Source: a virus | Virus record (IMG/VR): IMGVR_UViG_3300028920_000008 | Location: 1 to 50,071 of that record | DNA: 50,071 bases | Strand: one strand, 5' to 3' | Shown here: one piece after another, positions 8,429 through 15,304 of the stretch | Layout: every line of letters begins with the position of its first letter | Numbering within the stretch: the first letter of the stretch is position 1 | Program-made: the position numbers and the translations under genes | Notes under the pieces: generated by a model | Databases searched by the model: none | What the model saw: the letters and a program-made list of their open reading frames with translations, nothing else | What the model was told of the DNA's origin: nothing

Positions 8429-8922
8429 TAGTCTGTTGGTTGTTGTTTATATTTCGGATCTCCCCATCCAGCCCCAGTCGCAGGAACAACTGTTTTGTGC
8501 AGCATTATTCTCGGCCCAGAATACCAGTCGTCGCCAGAAATATCAACAACCTGTTCTATTTGGCCCTCTGTAAGCAGGCCGTTTGTGTTTACGTTTATAT
8601 CTACAGAAAACCTGAGTATTGATTTAACCCAAAGCTCAAACGTAACACCAGGATTGTCTGGAATTGCTTGTCCCGCATATCTGAATTGCCACCAAAATTC
8701 AGTAATCCTTTCAATTCCGGCAACATTTCCAGCCGATAAAAAATACCCATCAATCTTCCCATCTCCACCTGCAAGAACAAAATCCGCGTCATTCGGGCCG
8801 GTCGGCGGTTCGAGTCCCTCATCTATAGTGGCATAGTGCGGGCCTGCGGGGACAGCCGTAGTCCACTCGGCTTGTGAGTCCCCTACTACATAGATATACT
8901 CCCAACCAGCCGGTAGCGTCAT
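8428..8922 (-). CDS. Unknown late protein (beta-rich, virion-type)
   Basis: 164 aa, ATG at 8922. Tryptophan- and glycine-rich with beta-type alternation (MTLPAGWEYIYVVGDSQAEW, FWWQFRYAG, FELWVKSILRFSVDINV), as in tail-tip or carbohydrate-binding proteins, but no family is recognised. Its leader is remarkable: a potential 12-bp plus 7-bp pseudoknot lies 20-67 bases upstream, and the sequence ATATAAGCGC overlaps the start codon. Confidence 0.5.
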   Translation of the reverse strand: MTLPAGWEYIYVVGDSQAEWTTAVPAGPHYATIDEGLEPPTGPNDADFVLAGGDGKIDGYFLSAGNVAGIERITEFWWQFRYAGQAIPDNPGVTFELWVKSILRFSVDINVNTNGLLTEGQIEQVVDISGDDWYSGPRIMLHKTVVPATGAGWGDPKYKQQPTD

Positions 8923-8941
8923 ATAAGCGCCTATCCTGTGA

Positions 8942-8989
8942 GGGGGGACAGGATTGCGGCACTCCTGATCCCCCCATCATGTTGCCGCA
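8942..8989 (-). other. H-type pseudoknot in the leader of the 8922 gene
   Basis: On the transcribed minus strand, 8975-8963 (GGGGGGATCAGGA) pairs with 8953-8942 (TCCTGTCCCCCC), giving 12 bp with one bulged base and a 9-nt loop. Seven of those loop bases (TGCCGCA, 8961-8955) are complementary to TGCGGCA at 8989-8983 just upstream. The order is b-a-b'-a', a classic H-type pseudoknot or two competing folds. The rest of the 142-bp spacer 8923-9064 has no gene. A role in translation control or transcript processing is inference. Confidence 0.55.
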
Positions 8990-9064
8990 TGACGGGAACG
9001 AGAGGTTTTGATATGATACTGACCCGCGTCATTGTGTGCGACAACAAAAACTGTGATATTATCA

Positions 9065-9790
9065 TTATAATGTCTTGCTTCTCTCAAGCTCTGCGTCAAC
9101 AATCTTCTCTTTAGAACCCCCGCCCATCTCGTTCTCTGTTTCCTGATATGATTTCATCGGCTTTTTGAGCGTGGCAAGGACAGATCTGTTGTGTTGATTT
9201 ATCTCAGACATAGGACTCGCAACCCCACCATCATTATCTTCGCGTGGATCACCTCCATGACCCATCCTTGCCATATCCGCTCTTGCTGCTAGAAACTCCA
9301 TCTGCAATTCGGGAAGTGTCTCTGCTTGCAAAGATGCAGTTTTCAAGAATTCTGCCAACGCATCATTGTCAGGCTCGTCTGGACGTTTATTCCCTGTTAC
9401 GCCCAAATACGACAAAGCCTGATTAATACTTGCTACGGCCCGATTGAATGAAGTTGTCAATTTCGTAAGGCTATCAATAGATGCATCTTCCCCACTTACA
9501 CCGGCGGCGACACTCTTGTAAATTTCCTGAATTGTCAGGACGCCCGTTATAATCAGGTTCGCTTGAAATCGGTCTGCCATCCGGAAAAGTTCATTTTTGG
9601 ATCCTCGTAATTCTACGAGCTGCATCCATTTGATAATGTCCTTCTCGTCAATCTGGATAGTAGCAAGTGCGGATTGGAGAGTCCCCTTCTTCGGTCGCCC
9701 GCGCTTTGCCCCGACACGAGAGCCACTGGAAGAAGTAGTGTCTTTAGGATCTCCGGTTGGATTCTTTCTTGGTCGGCCTGGCTTCGCCAT
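9065..9790 (-). CDS. AT-hook protein in the small-terminase position
   Basis: 241 aa from the ATG at 9790, preceded by AGAAGGGAAG; a TTG at 9832 would add 14 residues. It is the first gene of the late operon, where a small terminase subunit is expected. Two AT-hook-like minor-groove-binding motifs, KPGRPRKNP and KRGRPKKG, lie in the first 40 residues. A helical core follows (about 50-150: IKWMQLVELRGSKNELFRM, FQANLIITGVLTIQEIYKS), with an acidic/polar tail. DNA recognition followed by a helical oligomerisation core suits a small terminase, but the ATPase gene is 3.5 kb downstream rather than adjacent, so the name stays tentative. Confidence 0.45.
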   Translation of the reverse strand: MAKPGRPRKNPTGDPKDTTSSSGSRVGAKRGRPKKGTLQSALATIQIDEKDIIKWMQLVELRGSKNELFRMADRFQANLIITGVLTIQEIYKSVAAGVSGEDASIDSLTKLTTSFNRAVASINQALSYLGVTGNKRPDEPDNDALAEFLKTASLQAETLPELQMEFLAARADMARMGHGGDPREDNDGGVASPMSEINQHNRSVLATLKKPMKSYQETENEMGGGSKEKIVDAELERSKTL

Positions 9791-9865
9791 CAGAGGCACT
9801 TCCCTTCTGATGGCAACATCCCAGAAACTCAATATATAGTCAATACTTATCTTCAGTTGAGTGTA

Positions 9866-9885
9866 GCTTATAAGCGCTTATAAGC
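9866..9885. promoter_or_regulatory. Two tandem GCTTATAAGC boxes before the late operon
   Basis: Perfect head-to-tail repeat of the palindromic decamer GCTTATAAGC at 9866-9875 and 9876-9885, 76-95 bp upstream of the first late gene. The same 10-bp spaced motif recurs at 18177-18196 and 34395-34414. One helical turn between boxes on the same DNA face is expected for an operator or activator site. Late-gene control is inferred. Confidence 0.5.
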
Positions 9886-10237
9886 ATATCTCTCTCGATT
9901 TTTTAGATAATAGATTGTATTCTTGTTATTTTGATCGGATCTTTGTTGTTACTCGATCGGTACATTATTTGTTTATCGGTGGTTATGAGATTAGATGGAG
10001 ATATTGGATGCTAGATGAAAAATTGGTCGAGCGTGTGATGTGGACTAGGTAGAGGAGATCTTTTCCGGTAAAGTGTAAGAAAATACCATATACACCGTTT
10101 TTTACGTTTAAATTGTAAGATATAGTGAAACAAAGTAAGCGCAACAAAAACAACATTTTACGCAGGATGTCGCATAACATATATTATGTTAACTAAGTAG
10201 GCTAAGCGCTTTATTTACAACGTGTTATGGTATGGCG

Positions 10238-10341
10238 TGCGGTATAGTGTAGAATATATGCTATTGTTGTATGATATGGCTAACATGTTGCACTATAATA
10301 CACTATGGCGACACATGGCGTAACTAGTCAACCATACCGCA
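10238..10341. repeat. Nested inverted repeats in the control region
   Basis: Outer arms 10238-10245 / 10334-10341 (8 bp) and inner arms 10244-10251 / 10299-10306 (8 bp). TATGG words repeat between them. The arms can form a cruciform or serve as paired binding sites. The location between divergent operons fits an origin or operator. Confidence 0.4.
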
Positions 10342-10698
10342 ATAGTCCGTTTTCACCTATGCAATTATTATGCCAAAACAAATAAACCGCCGCTTTTTTC
10401 AAAAAACATGCCAAAAAGACACCTATTTTTAACCGCTTTCGCCGTTTCACGTAAACCGCAAAAAATAGTTTTTTTCTTGCTTTACATACCGCTTGCCGTT
10501 TGGTACGCTTTCTATACGTAGAAAAATAGGGAAACCGTTAGATGGTAAGAATTGATTTTTTCCTACTTTCGGGTTAGCGGTTTCATTCCTATTGTTCTTT
10601 GACAACCGAACCGAACCGAAAGCGCCGTTTTATTTAACTAAGCGGTTAACATTAAATTAGTGTACTAGTTTTTTAGTGTTAACTTAGGGGTTAATACA

Positions 10699-11421
10699 AT
10701 GGCGAATAAATTCGACGTTCTACGTGAAGAACGTGAAGAGTTGTTACTTTCTATTGAAGCGCTGAAAGCGTCAACACACAAGAACGCGCCCGCGCTTCTT
10801 AAGAAAGTAGAAACTAAATTAGCAGACGTTGAAAGCGAAATCGAAGCGAACCGCAAGGAATTTGAATTGTCCGAAGTTTGCAATTCGCTTTCCAACGTCA
10901 AAGGGAACCCGTCCGAAGTTTTTGCTTCCGCTTGTAAAAAAGCGGGAATAGATTATAACTGTCGGTTGTACGTTGACTTCACCTTTTCAACGGGAACCGC
11001 GGTTATGGCTGTTAAACCCGCAATTATTCGGACGTCCCGTGAAAGTGTCATTTCGTGGAATGGAATGCCACTTCCGAAAAAATTGTCGGTGAATTTGTCG
11101 GACAACAAAGCGGAAATGACAGAATTCACGCGAACCGCAAGTTTCGATGGAGAAACCGACTTCGCTTCGTGGGAAACCGCTTTCCGCGCTTTGCTTTCCT
11201 GTTATGGCGAATTGCCGAAAGCGTATGATTCCTACAACGTAGACTTTCAAGCACGGCAAGGGAAAAAATCCCGCTTTGAAAGCGCAAGCGCAAGGAACAA
11301 ACTGGAGCGGTTAACACGTTCTACGGTTTCTATGGGTTCATTCTTCGAAGTGACACCTACGGGAAAGCACGGTGAAGCAACCGAAAGCGCAAGCAAAGAA
11401 ACAACCGACAAAAAGCCGTAA
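10699..11421 (+). CDS. Unknown first early protein (coiled-coil N-terminus)
   Basis: 240 aa, ATG at 10699 behind TAGGGG. Residues 8-55 form a charged coiled coil (EEREELLLSIEALKAS, KKVETKLADVESEIEANRK). The remainder is mixed alpha/beta with a polar C-terminus (SKETTDKKP). No family recognised. The gene is first in the early unit and is flanked by non-coding DNA on both sides. Its codons repeat words such as AACCGC and GAAAGCG that also fill the flanking spacers, so the stretch 10.4-11.8 kb has a base-word bias unlike the rest of the genome, which may point to separate acquisition. Confidence 0.6.
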   Translation: MANKFDVLREEREELLLSIEALKASTHKNAPALLKKVETKLADVESEIEANRKEFELSEVCNSLSNVKGNPSEVFASACKKAGIDYNCRLYVDFTFSTGTAVMAVKPAIIRTSRESVISWNGMPLPKKLSVNLSDNKAEMTEFTRTASFDGETDFASWETAFRALLSCYGELPKAYDSYNVDFQARQGKKSRFESASARNKLERLTRSTVSMGSFFEVTPTGKHGEATESASKETTDKKP

Positions 11422-11433
11422 ATGTCAACCGAA

Positions 11434-11475
11434 CAATTGACACAATTAATACGGTTTTTGCCGTTTGTGTCAATT
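11434..11475 (+). terminator. Long hairpin after the first early gene
   Basis: AATTGACACAA (11435-11445) pairs perfectly with TTGTGTCAATT (11465-11475). Inside it ACGG (11451-11454) pairs with CCGT (11461-11464) around a TTTTTG loop. There is no T tail, so it may be a protein site or 3'-end stabiliser rather than an intrinsic terminator. Confidence 0.45.
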
Positions 11476-11650
11476 CACGGTTTTGCGGTTGCGGTAGTTT
11501 GTTTCTGGTTGTTTCTTGCGCTTGTTTCGGTTGCTTCTGGTAAAAACCGCAATAGTTAAATTCGGTTGTTTTCGGTTCGGTTTCGGTTGTTTTTGGCACA
11601 GTTTTTTTTGTCTTGCTATTACAAAATATCTGATTTTTCTTTATATAGTG

Positions 11651-11673
11651 AAACCGTGTGAAAGCGGTTTTTT
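11651..11673 (+). terminator. Possible intrinsic terminator
   Basis: AAACCG (11651-11656), loop TGTGAAAG, then CGGTTT (11665-11670) running into a T tract to 11673. A short hairpin with a T tail in the 448-bp non-coding gap 11422-11869. The gap otherwise holds many CGGTT words and the long hairpin at 11434. Confidence 0.45.
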
Positions 11674-11701
11674 GTGTTTTAAGCATATAATTAAGTTAAA
11701 A

Positions 11702-11848
11702 ATGATTCGGTTTTACCGCAAAAAAGCGGAAATATCAAAACGGTTTGGCGACAAGGGAAAAAGAGAATCTTTTGCTACCATTGGAAATATATCGAGTTTT
11801 TCGTGGGGTTTTTGGGCGGTGGCTGTTTTGTTGTGTTTCGAAATCTGA
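11702..11848 (+). CDS. Possible small membrane peptide (48 aa)
   Basis: Frame from the ATG at 11702 (MIRFYRKKAEISKRFG) with a basic N-terminus and a hydrophobic end (FSWGFWAVAVLLCF), as in a single-pass membrane peptide. No ribosome binding site is seen, so it may be chance. Bases 11779-11803 inside it match the TTGG-N17-CGTGG signature seen in later spacers. Confidence 0.25.
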   Translation: MIRFYRKKAEISKRFGDKGKRESFATIGNISSFSWGFWAVAVLLCFEI

Positions 11849-11869
11849 AAACTTGAAAGGAGGTGAAGT

Positions 11870-12061
11870 GTGGAAAAGATATCAAATTCTCGCGAGCCTC
11901 GACGCGGCGACAATGTGATGGTGCCGAACGGTGAAGAAAAGCCGATATTTGGCACTATTGAAAACATTGACGTTGATTCGAAGGTAGCGATAATTAAATT
12001 AGAGGGATACGGATACCGTGTCTCTATTCCGGTTGTTGCCGTTACACAGATATTAGTGTAG
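11870..12061 (+). CDS. Unknown small beta-barrel-like protein
   Basis: 63 aa, GTG start at 11870 directly behind AGGAGG. The pattern REPRRGDNVMVPNGEEKPIF then GTIENIDVDSKVAIIKLEGY resembles an SH3/KOW-type small barrel. No family assigned. First of a run of small overlapping genes. Confidence 0.55.
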   Translation: MEKISNSREPRRGDNVMVPNGEEKPIFGTIENIDVDSKVAIIKLEGYGYRVSIPVVAVTQILV

Positions 12062-12089
12062 CGGTTTCTTTTTGTCATGGAGTTTTGAT

Positions 12090-12476
12090 ATGAATCCGGA
12101 TGAAAGAAAGCTACTGGAAAGATGTGAGCAAGGCGACCCACAAGCAATTATGGATTATCTTGCTACACCGCACCGGCCAGATGTTGTTGTGCTTTTCAAG
12201 ACTATCTTTGGATATTCAATTCAAGCACACTATTCTCGTGCATCTGGTGCAACGTATGATACGTGTTCACTGTCGTGCAAACCGAAACTTTCGTGGGAAC
12301 CGACAGATGGTCACGACCGCGTACTCTGGACGGAATCGAGCGGGAAACCATATCTGTTTCCGACAGACGCGGAGCTGATGAATCCTGACCGCGTGATTAC
12401 TGACAGCTATTATATCATTCGCAACGGCAAAGTCCTTGAGTATGATGAAAGACGTGCGGTTGAGGGTTCAATATGA
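12090..12476 (+). CDS. Unknown protein
   Basis: 128 aa from the ATG at 12090 (MNPDERKLLERCEQGDP), chosen because GGAG lies 9 bases upstream; a TTG at 12072 would add six residues. Starts with a helix, followed by a mixed region with several Tyr and Cys residues (THYSRASG-like and TCSLSCKP stretches). Ends in an ATGA overlap with the next small frame. Not recognised. Confidence 0.5.
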   Translation: MNPDERKLLERCEQGDPQAIMDYLATPHRPDVVVLFKTIFGYSIQAHYSRASGATYDTCSLSCKPKLSWEPTDGHDRVLWTESSGKPYLFPTDAELMNPDRVITDSYYIIRNGKVLEYDERRAVEGSI

Positions 12477-12556
12477 ACATCAAAGAGATGTTCTTCTCGT
12501 GGATTGCTTCTATTGTTTGTTGTTTACTTAAAGCATTGGAGGCGATTGATGGATAG
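12473..12556 (+). CDS. Tiny hydrophobic peptide (27 aa)
   Basis: ATG at 12473 overlaps the stop of the previous gene (ATGA), and the frame ends at 12556 overlapping the next start. The peptide MNIKEMFFSWIASIVCCLL is one membrane-spanning helix. Coupling at both ends supports translation. Function unknown. Confidence 0.4.
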   Translation: MNIKEMFFSWIASIVCCLLKALEAIDG

Positions 12557-12686
12557 GTTTACGATGCGTACAAGGCTTGTGGCACTGGGAATCATATTGT
12601 CGGCATGTTTGATGCCTTTCAATTGGTTCGGCTCTCTGCTCCTACTTGTAACGTGGATGATAGTTACCTTCACAGTGGAGGGATAA
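12549..12686 (+). CDS. Small membrane protein (45 aa)
   Basis: ATG at 12549 behind GGAGG (12537-12541). After MDRFTMRTR come one or two hydrophobic stretches (LVALGIILSACLMPF and GSLLLLVTWMIVTF). Basic start and hydrophobic body predict insertion in the host inner membrane. Stop overlaps the next start (TAATG). Possibly a host-membrane modifier. Confidence 0.5.
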   Translation: MDRFTMRTRLVALGIILSACLMPFNWFGSLLLLVTWMIVTFTVEG

Positions 12687-12979
12687 TGAAAGACACAACA
12701 AAGTCATCATTCCAGAGAATACTGGATGAAGATGGCAACGTGTGGCGGTATGCTAAAGAGCCGATCATCGACAGCTCTGGATATGGAAACTGTTCAGAGT
12801 GTAATAGATGTGACTGCGACGATACTACCGTACAATGTGATGTTCAGTTTGACCCAAGCGGTCATCACTGTCCGGGTTTAAGGGAAGCGTATATCTTGTG
12901 GATGTATGGAAAGCCACTCATAACGCTTTGCCCTAGATGCTTCAACCTAAACGTAAGAAACGGGATGAAGCATTACTAA
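12686..12979 (+). CDS. Cys-rich, zinc-binding-like protein
   Basis: 97 aa from the ATG at 12686, coupled to the upstream gene by TAATG. Cysteines are clustered as CSECNRCDCDD near residues 35-45 with further Cys and His in VQCDV, GHHCPG and LCPRC. Two CxxC-type pairs suggest one or two zinc sites. Function unknown. Confidence 0.5.
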   Translation: MKDTTKSSFQRILDEDGNVWRYAKEPIIDSSGYGNCSECNRCDCDDTTVQCDVQFDPSGHHCPGLREAYILWMYGKPLITLCPRCFNLNVRNGMKHY

Positions 12980-12988
12980 AATCGGATA

Positions 12989-13170
12989 GATGTTGCCGGA
13001 GATGGAAACCCTCCTCGGACTCCATCGTGTGCGGTATTATGTGGGGACATCGATATCGCACACGGCAACATCAACGCGCCCCGGTGATGCGCGGACGTAG
13101 AGATGGTTGGTTCGCCTCCGGCCATCAACTCCTTGACGCATCACTTGGGGCGCTTGTCGTTTTTTTCGTA
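12989..13170 (+). ncRNA. Two-domain structured RNA with three-way junctions
   Basis: The whole 217-bp spacer folds. Domain A: GATGTTGCCG (12989-12998) pairs with CGGCAACATC (13063-13072). It encloses GATGGA/TCCATC (13001-13006/13021-13026) and CGTGTGCG/CGCACACG (13026-13033/13057-13064). Domain B: GCGCCCC (13076-13082) pairs with GGGGCGC (13147-13153). It encloses GTGATGCG/CGCATCAC (13084-13091/13137-13144). A T run (13160-13166) and CGTAG follow. All listed stems are perfect. The 3' part carries the shared ATCACTTGGG signature. It could be a regulatory leader with a terminator or a free ncRNA. Confidence 0.55.
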
Positions 13171-13196
13171 GATGCCCAGGAAGGACTACAAACAAG

Positions 13197-13502
13197 ATGA
13201 ATGATGAATCTGGAAATGATTTTTCTTCTCGCTCAGAAAAAATGACGCCGCGTGCGCCATCAAAGCTGGAAGAGAAAGAGCTGATGAAGGCATTCTCTGA
13301 TGAGTATGGAACAGACAGTGATTACAATGATATGTGGGGCGCATATATCGCAATCTTTGACAATTACATCACCGGAGGGCCGGGATGGTTTGGGAAGCTT
13401 GCGGTTGTTGTTTATGATGGAAGCCCAGATTTTGTTCAAAGCTGGAGATGGATCCAGGCCGAGCAAAGATGGACTTTGTGTGGAGACTACAAAGATATCT
13501 GA
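13197..13502 (+). CDS. Unknown acidic protein
   Basis: 101 aa, ATG at 13197 after AGGAAGGA. Polar N-terminus, helical EEKELMKAFSDEYG, then a Trp/Gly-rich part (MWGAYIAIFDNYITGGPGW, SWRWIQAEQRW). First gene after the structured RNA. No family recognised. Confidence 0.5.
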   Translation: MNDESGNDFSSRSEKMTPRAPSKLEEKELMKAFSDEYGTDSDYNDMWGAYIAIFDNYITGGPGWFGKLAVVVYDGSPDFVQSWRWIQAEQRWTLCGDYKDI

Positions 13503-13516
13503 AAGGTTGATGTGAA

Positions 13517-13750
13517 ATGTTCGGATGTAAACACAAATTTGAAGAGCAATCGAGGACATTCTCGATGCCAAATCCGAACAGATTTGGGAAGATACGAGTC
13601 GAAGATCTTTCGATGGACGAAAGGGAGAGGTTTCTTCAATCAATTCTGTTTGGAATCACTTCGATAGTATCTGTTTGTGTAAAGTGTGGCAAGATTGAGT
13701 CTTGCCTTGTAATTGGAGATCATTCAACACTATCAAACGAAAGGGGGTGA
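13517..13750 (+). CDS. Unknown small protein with CxH...CxxC pattern
   Basis: 77 aa, ATG at 13517. MFGCKHKFEEQ near the start and VCVKCGKIESC near residues 53-63 give a C-x-H...C-x-x-C set, plausible for one zinc ion. A helix (DLSMDERERFLQSILFG) separates them. Function unknown. Confidence 0.5.
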   Translation: MFGCKHKFEEQSRTFSMPNPNRFGKIRVEDLSMDERERFLQSILFGITSIVSVCVKCGKIESCLVIGDHSTLSNERG

Positions 13751-13752
13751 TT

Positions 13753-14055
13753 GTGGACAATGACTCTCCGCTGAAAAAAAGGATATGGATCACCCGTGAT
13801 TCAAAAGCGCTGCCATATTCCGTTTGGGAAGATGGTAGGCCCGAATGGGGTGATGGATCGCAAAGATGGGGATACTATAAAACTTCGATGTCAAGTGAGA
13901 AAAGAGTTCTCACGATGAAGGGAGATAGGCTGCCATCTTTTGTGATGTACCTGTCCTCAGAAGATGCTGCGAATTTCTTCGGCGTAAGCGGGATGGAAGG
14001 AGGCAGCGATTCAATTGTAGAGATGGAGGTTTCAATCAAAGTCATTGGAGGATGA
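13753..14055 (+). CDS. Unknown protein
   Basis: 100 aa from a GTG at 13753, chosen because AAGGGGGTGA lies just upstream; this ribosome binding site overlaps the end of the previous gene. Composition is mixed alpha/beta with several Trp residues (VWEDGRPEWGDGSQRWGYY) and a C-terminal strand (VEMEVSIKVIGG). Not recognised. Confidence 0.5.
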   Translation: MDNDSPLKKRIWITRDSKALPYSVWEDGRPEWGDGSQRWGYYKTSMSSEKRVLTMKGDRLPSFVMYLSSEDAANFFGVSGMEGGSDSIVEMEVSIKVIGG

Positions 14056-14056
14056 C

Positions 14057-14464
14057 TTGAAACAATCAAACGTGTTCAAGATCGATGCTCTCATTCAAAA
14101 GATTGAGAACAAGATTAAGCCAGATCTCGACAAACTGGAGGAGCTGAAGATAGCCCGCAAGGTTATTTCCGATCTTCCAGATACCGTCGAAATGCCTGGC
14201 TCAAAGACAGTCCCGCCGCCATCAAAAAGGCGGCGAAAAAAGAGATACGGTAGCAAGAGCGTTCTGTCCTACGTGAGCGCTCTTATATCAAATCGTATAC
14301 TCATCGGTTCTTTCAACGCGAAAGATGTTCGTCGAAAAGTCAAGAATACTTACGGGTATAACGTAAATATCAAGACAATCGGCGTTGCACTTTCTCGTTT
14401 GTGCAAGGAAGGCAGAATCAATCGCGTTGGTCGCGGATTGTATCGCATTCCGATTGATAAGTAA
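14057..14464 (+). CDS. Coiled-coil plus winged-helix DNA-binding protein
   Basis: 135 aa from the TTG at 14057, preceded by GGAGG; the frame is open four codons further upstream. Residues 1-45 form a coiled coil (IDALIQKIENKIKP, DKLEELKIARKV). A basic linker (PPPSKRRRKKRYGSKS) follows. The last 70 residues read as a winged helix (VLSYVSALISNR, FNAKDVRRKVKNTYG, TIGVALSRLCKEGRINRVG, GLYRI) with the wing at the end. A dimeric transcription regulator of early or middle genes is the natural guess. It is the best candidate to bind the phage's repeated operator-like motifs, though nothing links them directly. Confidence 0.6.
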   Translation: MKQSNVFKIDALIQKIENKIKPDLDKLEELKIARKVISDLPDTVEMPGSKTVPPPSKRRRKKRYGSKSVLSYVSALISNRILIGSFNAKDVRRKVKNTYGYNVNIKTIGVALSRLCKEGRINRVGRGLYRIPIDK

Positions 14465-14493
14465 CAGCAACAACAGAATAGAAAGGGGATATC

Positions 14494-14667
14494 ATGGATT
14501 TCAAAAAGTCCATTCAGAACCTGAAGTATCGCGATAGAAAGGAAAGAGCCGAAATGCACAAGGCATCTCCGGAGCATCGCGCAGATGTAATGCGGCATTC
14601 GATTTCGAACGACAAATGGATTTCCGCTCTCCAGAGAGCAGGTGAATCTGATGTCACTTCGAGGTAG
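14494..14667 (+). CDS. Small basic protein (57 aa)
   Basis: 58-codon frame from the ATG at 14494, behind AAAGGGG. The protein begins MDFKKSIQNLKYRDRKERA and is rich in Arg, His and Lys, mostly helical. Its 3' end overlaps the next start, as is common in this operon. Function unknown. Confidence 0.55.
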   Translation: MDFKKSIQNLKYRDRKERAEMHKASPEHRADVMRHSISNDKWISALQRAGESDVTSR

Positions 14668-14860
14668 GATTTCAAAAATCAAAAAGCATCTTTATGATGC
14701 TCAGGGAAAACTGAGAGCGTTGCCGAACGATGTGTTCAATCCGATGGATGAAACACAAATAATGCGTAAGGACGTGATACTAAATCAAATCGGACTTACG
14801 CTTATGTCGTTAGATGAACTCAAAAACGATGTCATCGAGGGCGCAAAAGACAGCAAGTAG
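14651..14860 (+). CDS. Small helical protein
   Basis: 69 aa from the ATG at 14651 (MSLRGRISKIKKHLYDAQG), preceded by AGGTGA. Two amphipathic helices separated by a Pro-containing linker (LPNDVFNPMDETQ). Overlaps the previous gene by 17 bp. Unknown. Confidence 0.5.
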   Translation: MSLRGRISKIKKHLYDAQGKLRALPNDVFNPMDETQIMRKDVILNQIGLTLMSLDELKNDVIEGAKDSK

Positions 14861-14870
14861 TATCGGCAAC

Positions 14871-14942
14871 CGCAGACATCCTCCTGAGATGGTGCAACCA
14901 AGAAGGCTTGCATCACTTGGGAGGATGTCCGGTTTTTCGTGG
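14871..14942 (+). terminator. Structured spacer with shared signature (copy 2)
   Basis: GACATCCTCC (14875-14884) pairs with GGAGGATGTC (14920-14929), and CCG/CGG extends the stem across a bulge. Inside, TGGTGCAA (14890-14897) pairs with TTGCATCA (14908-14915). TTTTT (14933-14937) and CGTGG follow. A GC-rich stem with a T tail looks like an intrinsic terminator, and the next gene's GGAGG starts at once. It shares ATCACTTGGG-N16-CGTGG with copies at 13140 and 17210. Confidence 0.55.
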
Positions 14943-14950
14943 AGGTTTTG

Positions 14951-15304
14951 ATGCTAAAAAAGAATCGAGAAGTTTCTAAGTATGATTTTGTTGAGATTGA
15001 AGATACAAGCGAGCCGAGATGTCGGCACTTCGGGGTTGTTGTGAATTATGTATATACATCAAAGGAAGTTGTTGAAGAAAAAGGACAGCTTCTTGAGATA
15101 GAAAGATTCATCAACGATCCTAGCACTGGTGAATTTGCCTATACTGGACTATCGTACTACTACGAAAAAAACGTGGTGGTTATATCGAAGGCCGAAAAGC
15201 CGGTTGATCCCAAGTTGGCTGTCAAGTTTTTGCTTTTCGATATAAATAGGGAGTTGTCCAGGGTCACATCAAAAGAGGGGGAATCAGATGTATGTGTATC
15301 GTAG
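14951..15304 (+). CDS. Unknown protein
   Basis: 117 aa from the ATG at 14951 (MLKKNREVSKYDFVEIEDTS) with GGAGG at 14941-14945. Mostly beta in the first half (FGVVVNYVYTSKEVV) with a C-terminal helix. Overlaps the next gene by 17 bp. No family recognised. Confidence 0.5.
   Translation: MLKKNREVSKYDFVEIEDTSEPRCRHFGVVVNYVYTSKEVVEEKGQLLEIERFINDPSTGEFAYTGLSYYYEKNVVVISKAEKPVDPKLAVKFLLFDINRELSRVTSKEGESDVCVS

Larger units (their letters stand above)
9791..10698. other. Divergent control region between late and early operons
   Basis: About 0.9 kb with no convincing gene. It holds the tandem GCTTATAAGC boxes, a TAAGCGCTTTAT box at 10203, and a nested inverted repeat: TGCGGTAT (10238-10245) pairs with ATACCGCA (10334-10341), and ATAGTGTA (10244-10251) with TACACTAT (10299-10306). 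From about 10430 it is rich in AACCG/CGGTT words and GTTAAC palindromes. Divergent promoters must lie here, and an origin is possible, but no promoter matches well enough to mark. Confidence 0.5.

Noticed and set aside
8795-8825. GGCGGTTCGAGTCCCTC resembles a tRNA T-arm on the plus strand
   Set aside because: The five bases on either side of TTCGAGT do not pair, no other tRNA arms fit upstream, and the sequence is inside the open minus-strand gene 8428-8922.
9983-10180. 65-aa minus-strand frame in the control region
   Set aside because: No ribosome binding site, composition of an AT-rich non-coding stretch, and the neighbouring inverted repeats suggest regulatory DNA.
12937-13200. 87-aa frame over the spacer after the Cys-rich gene
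   Set aside because: It starts inside the upstream gene in another frame and covers the structured RNA; no start signal.
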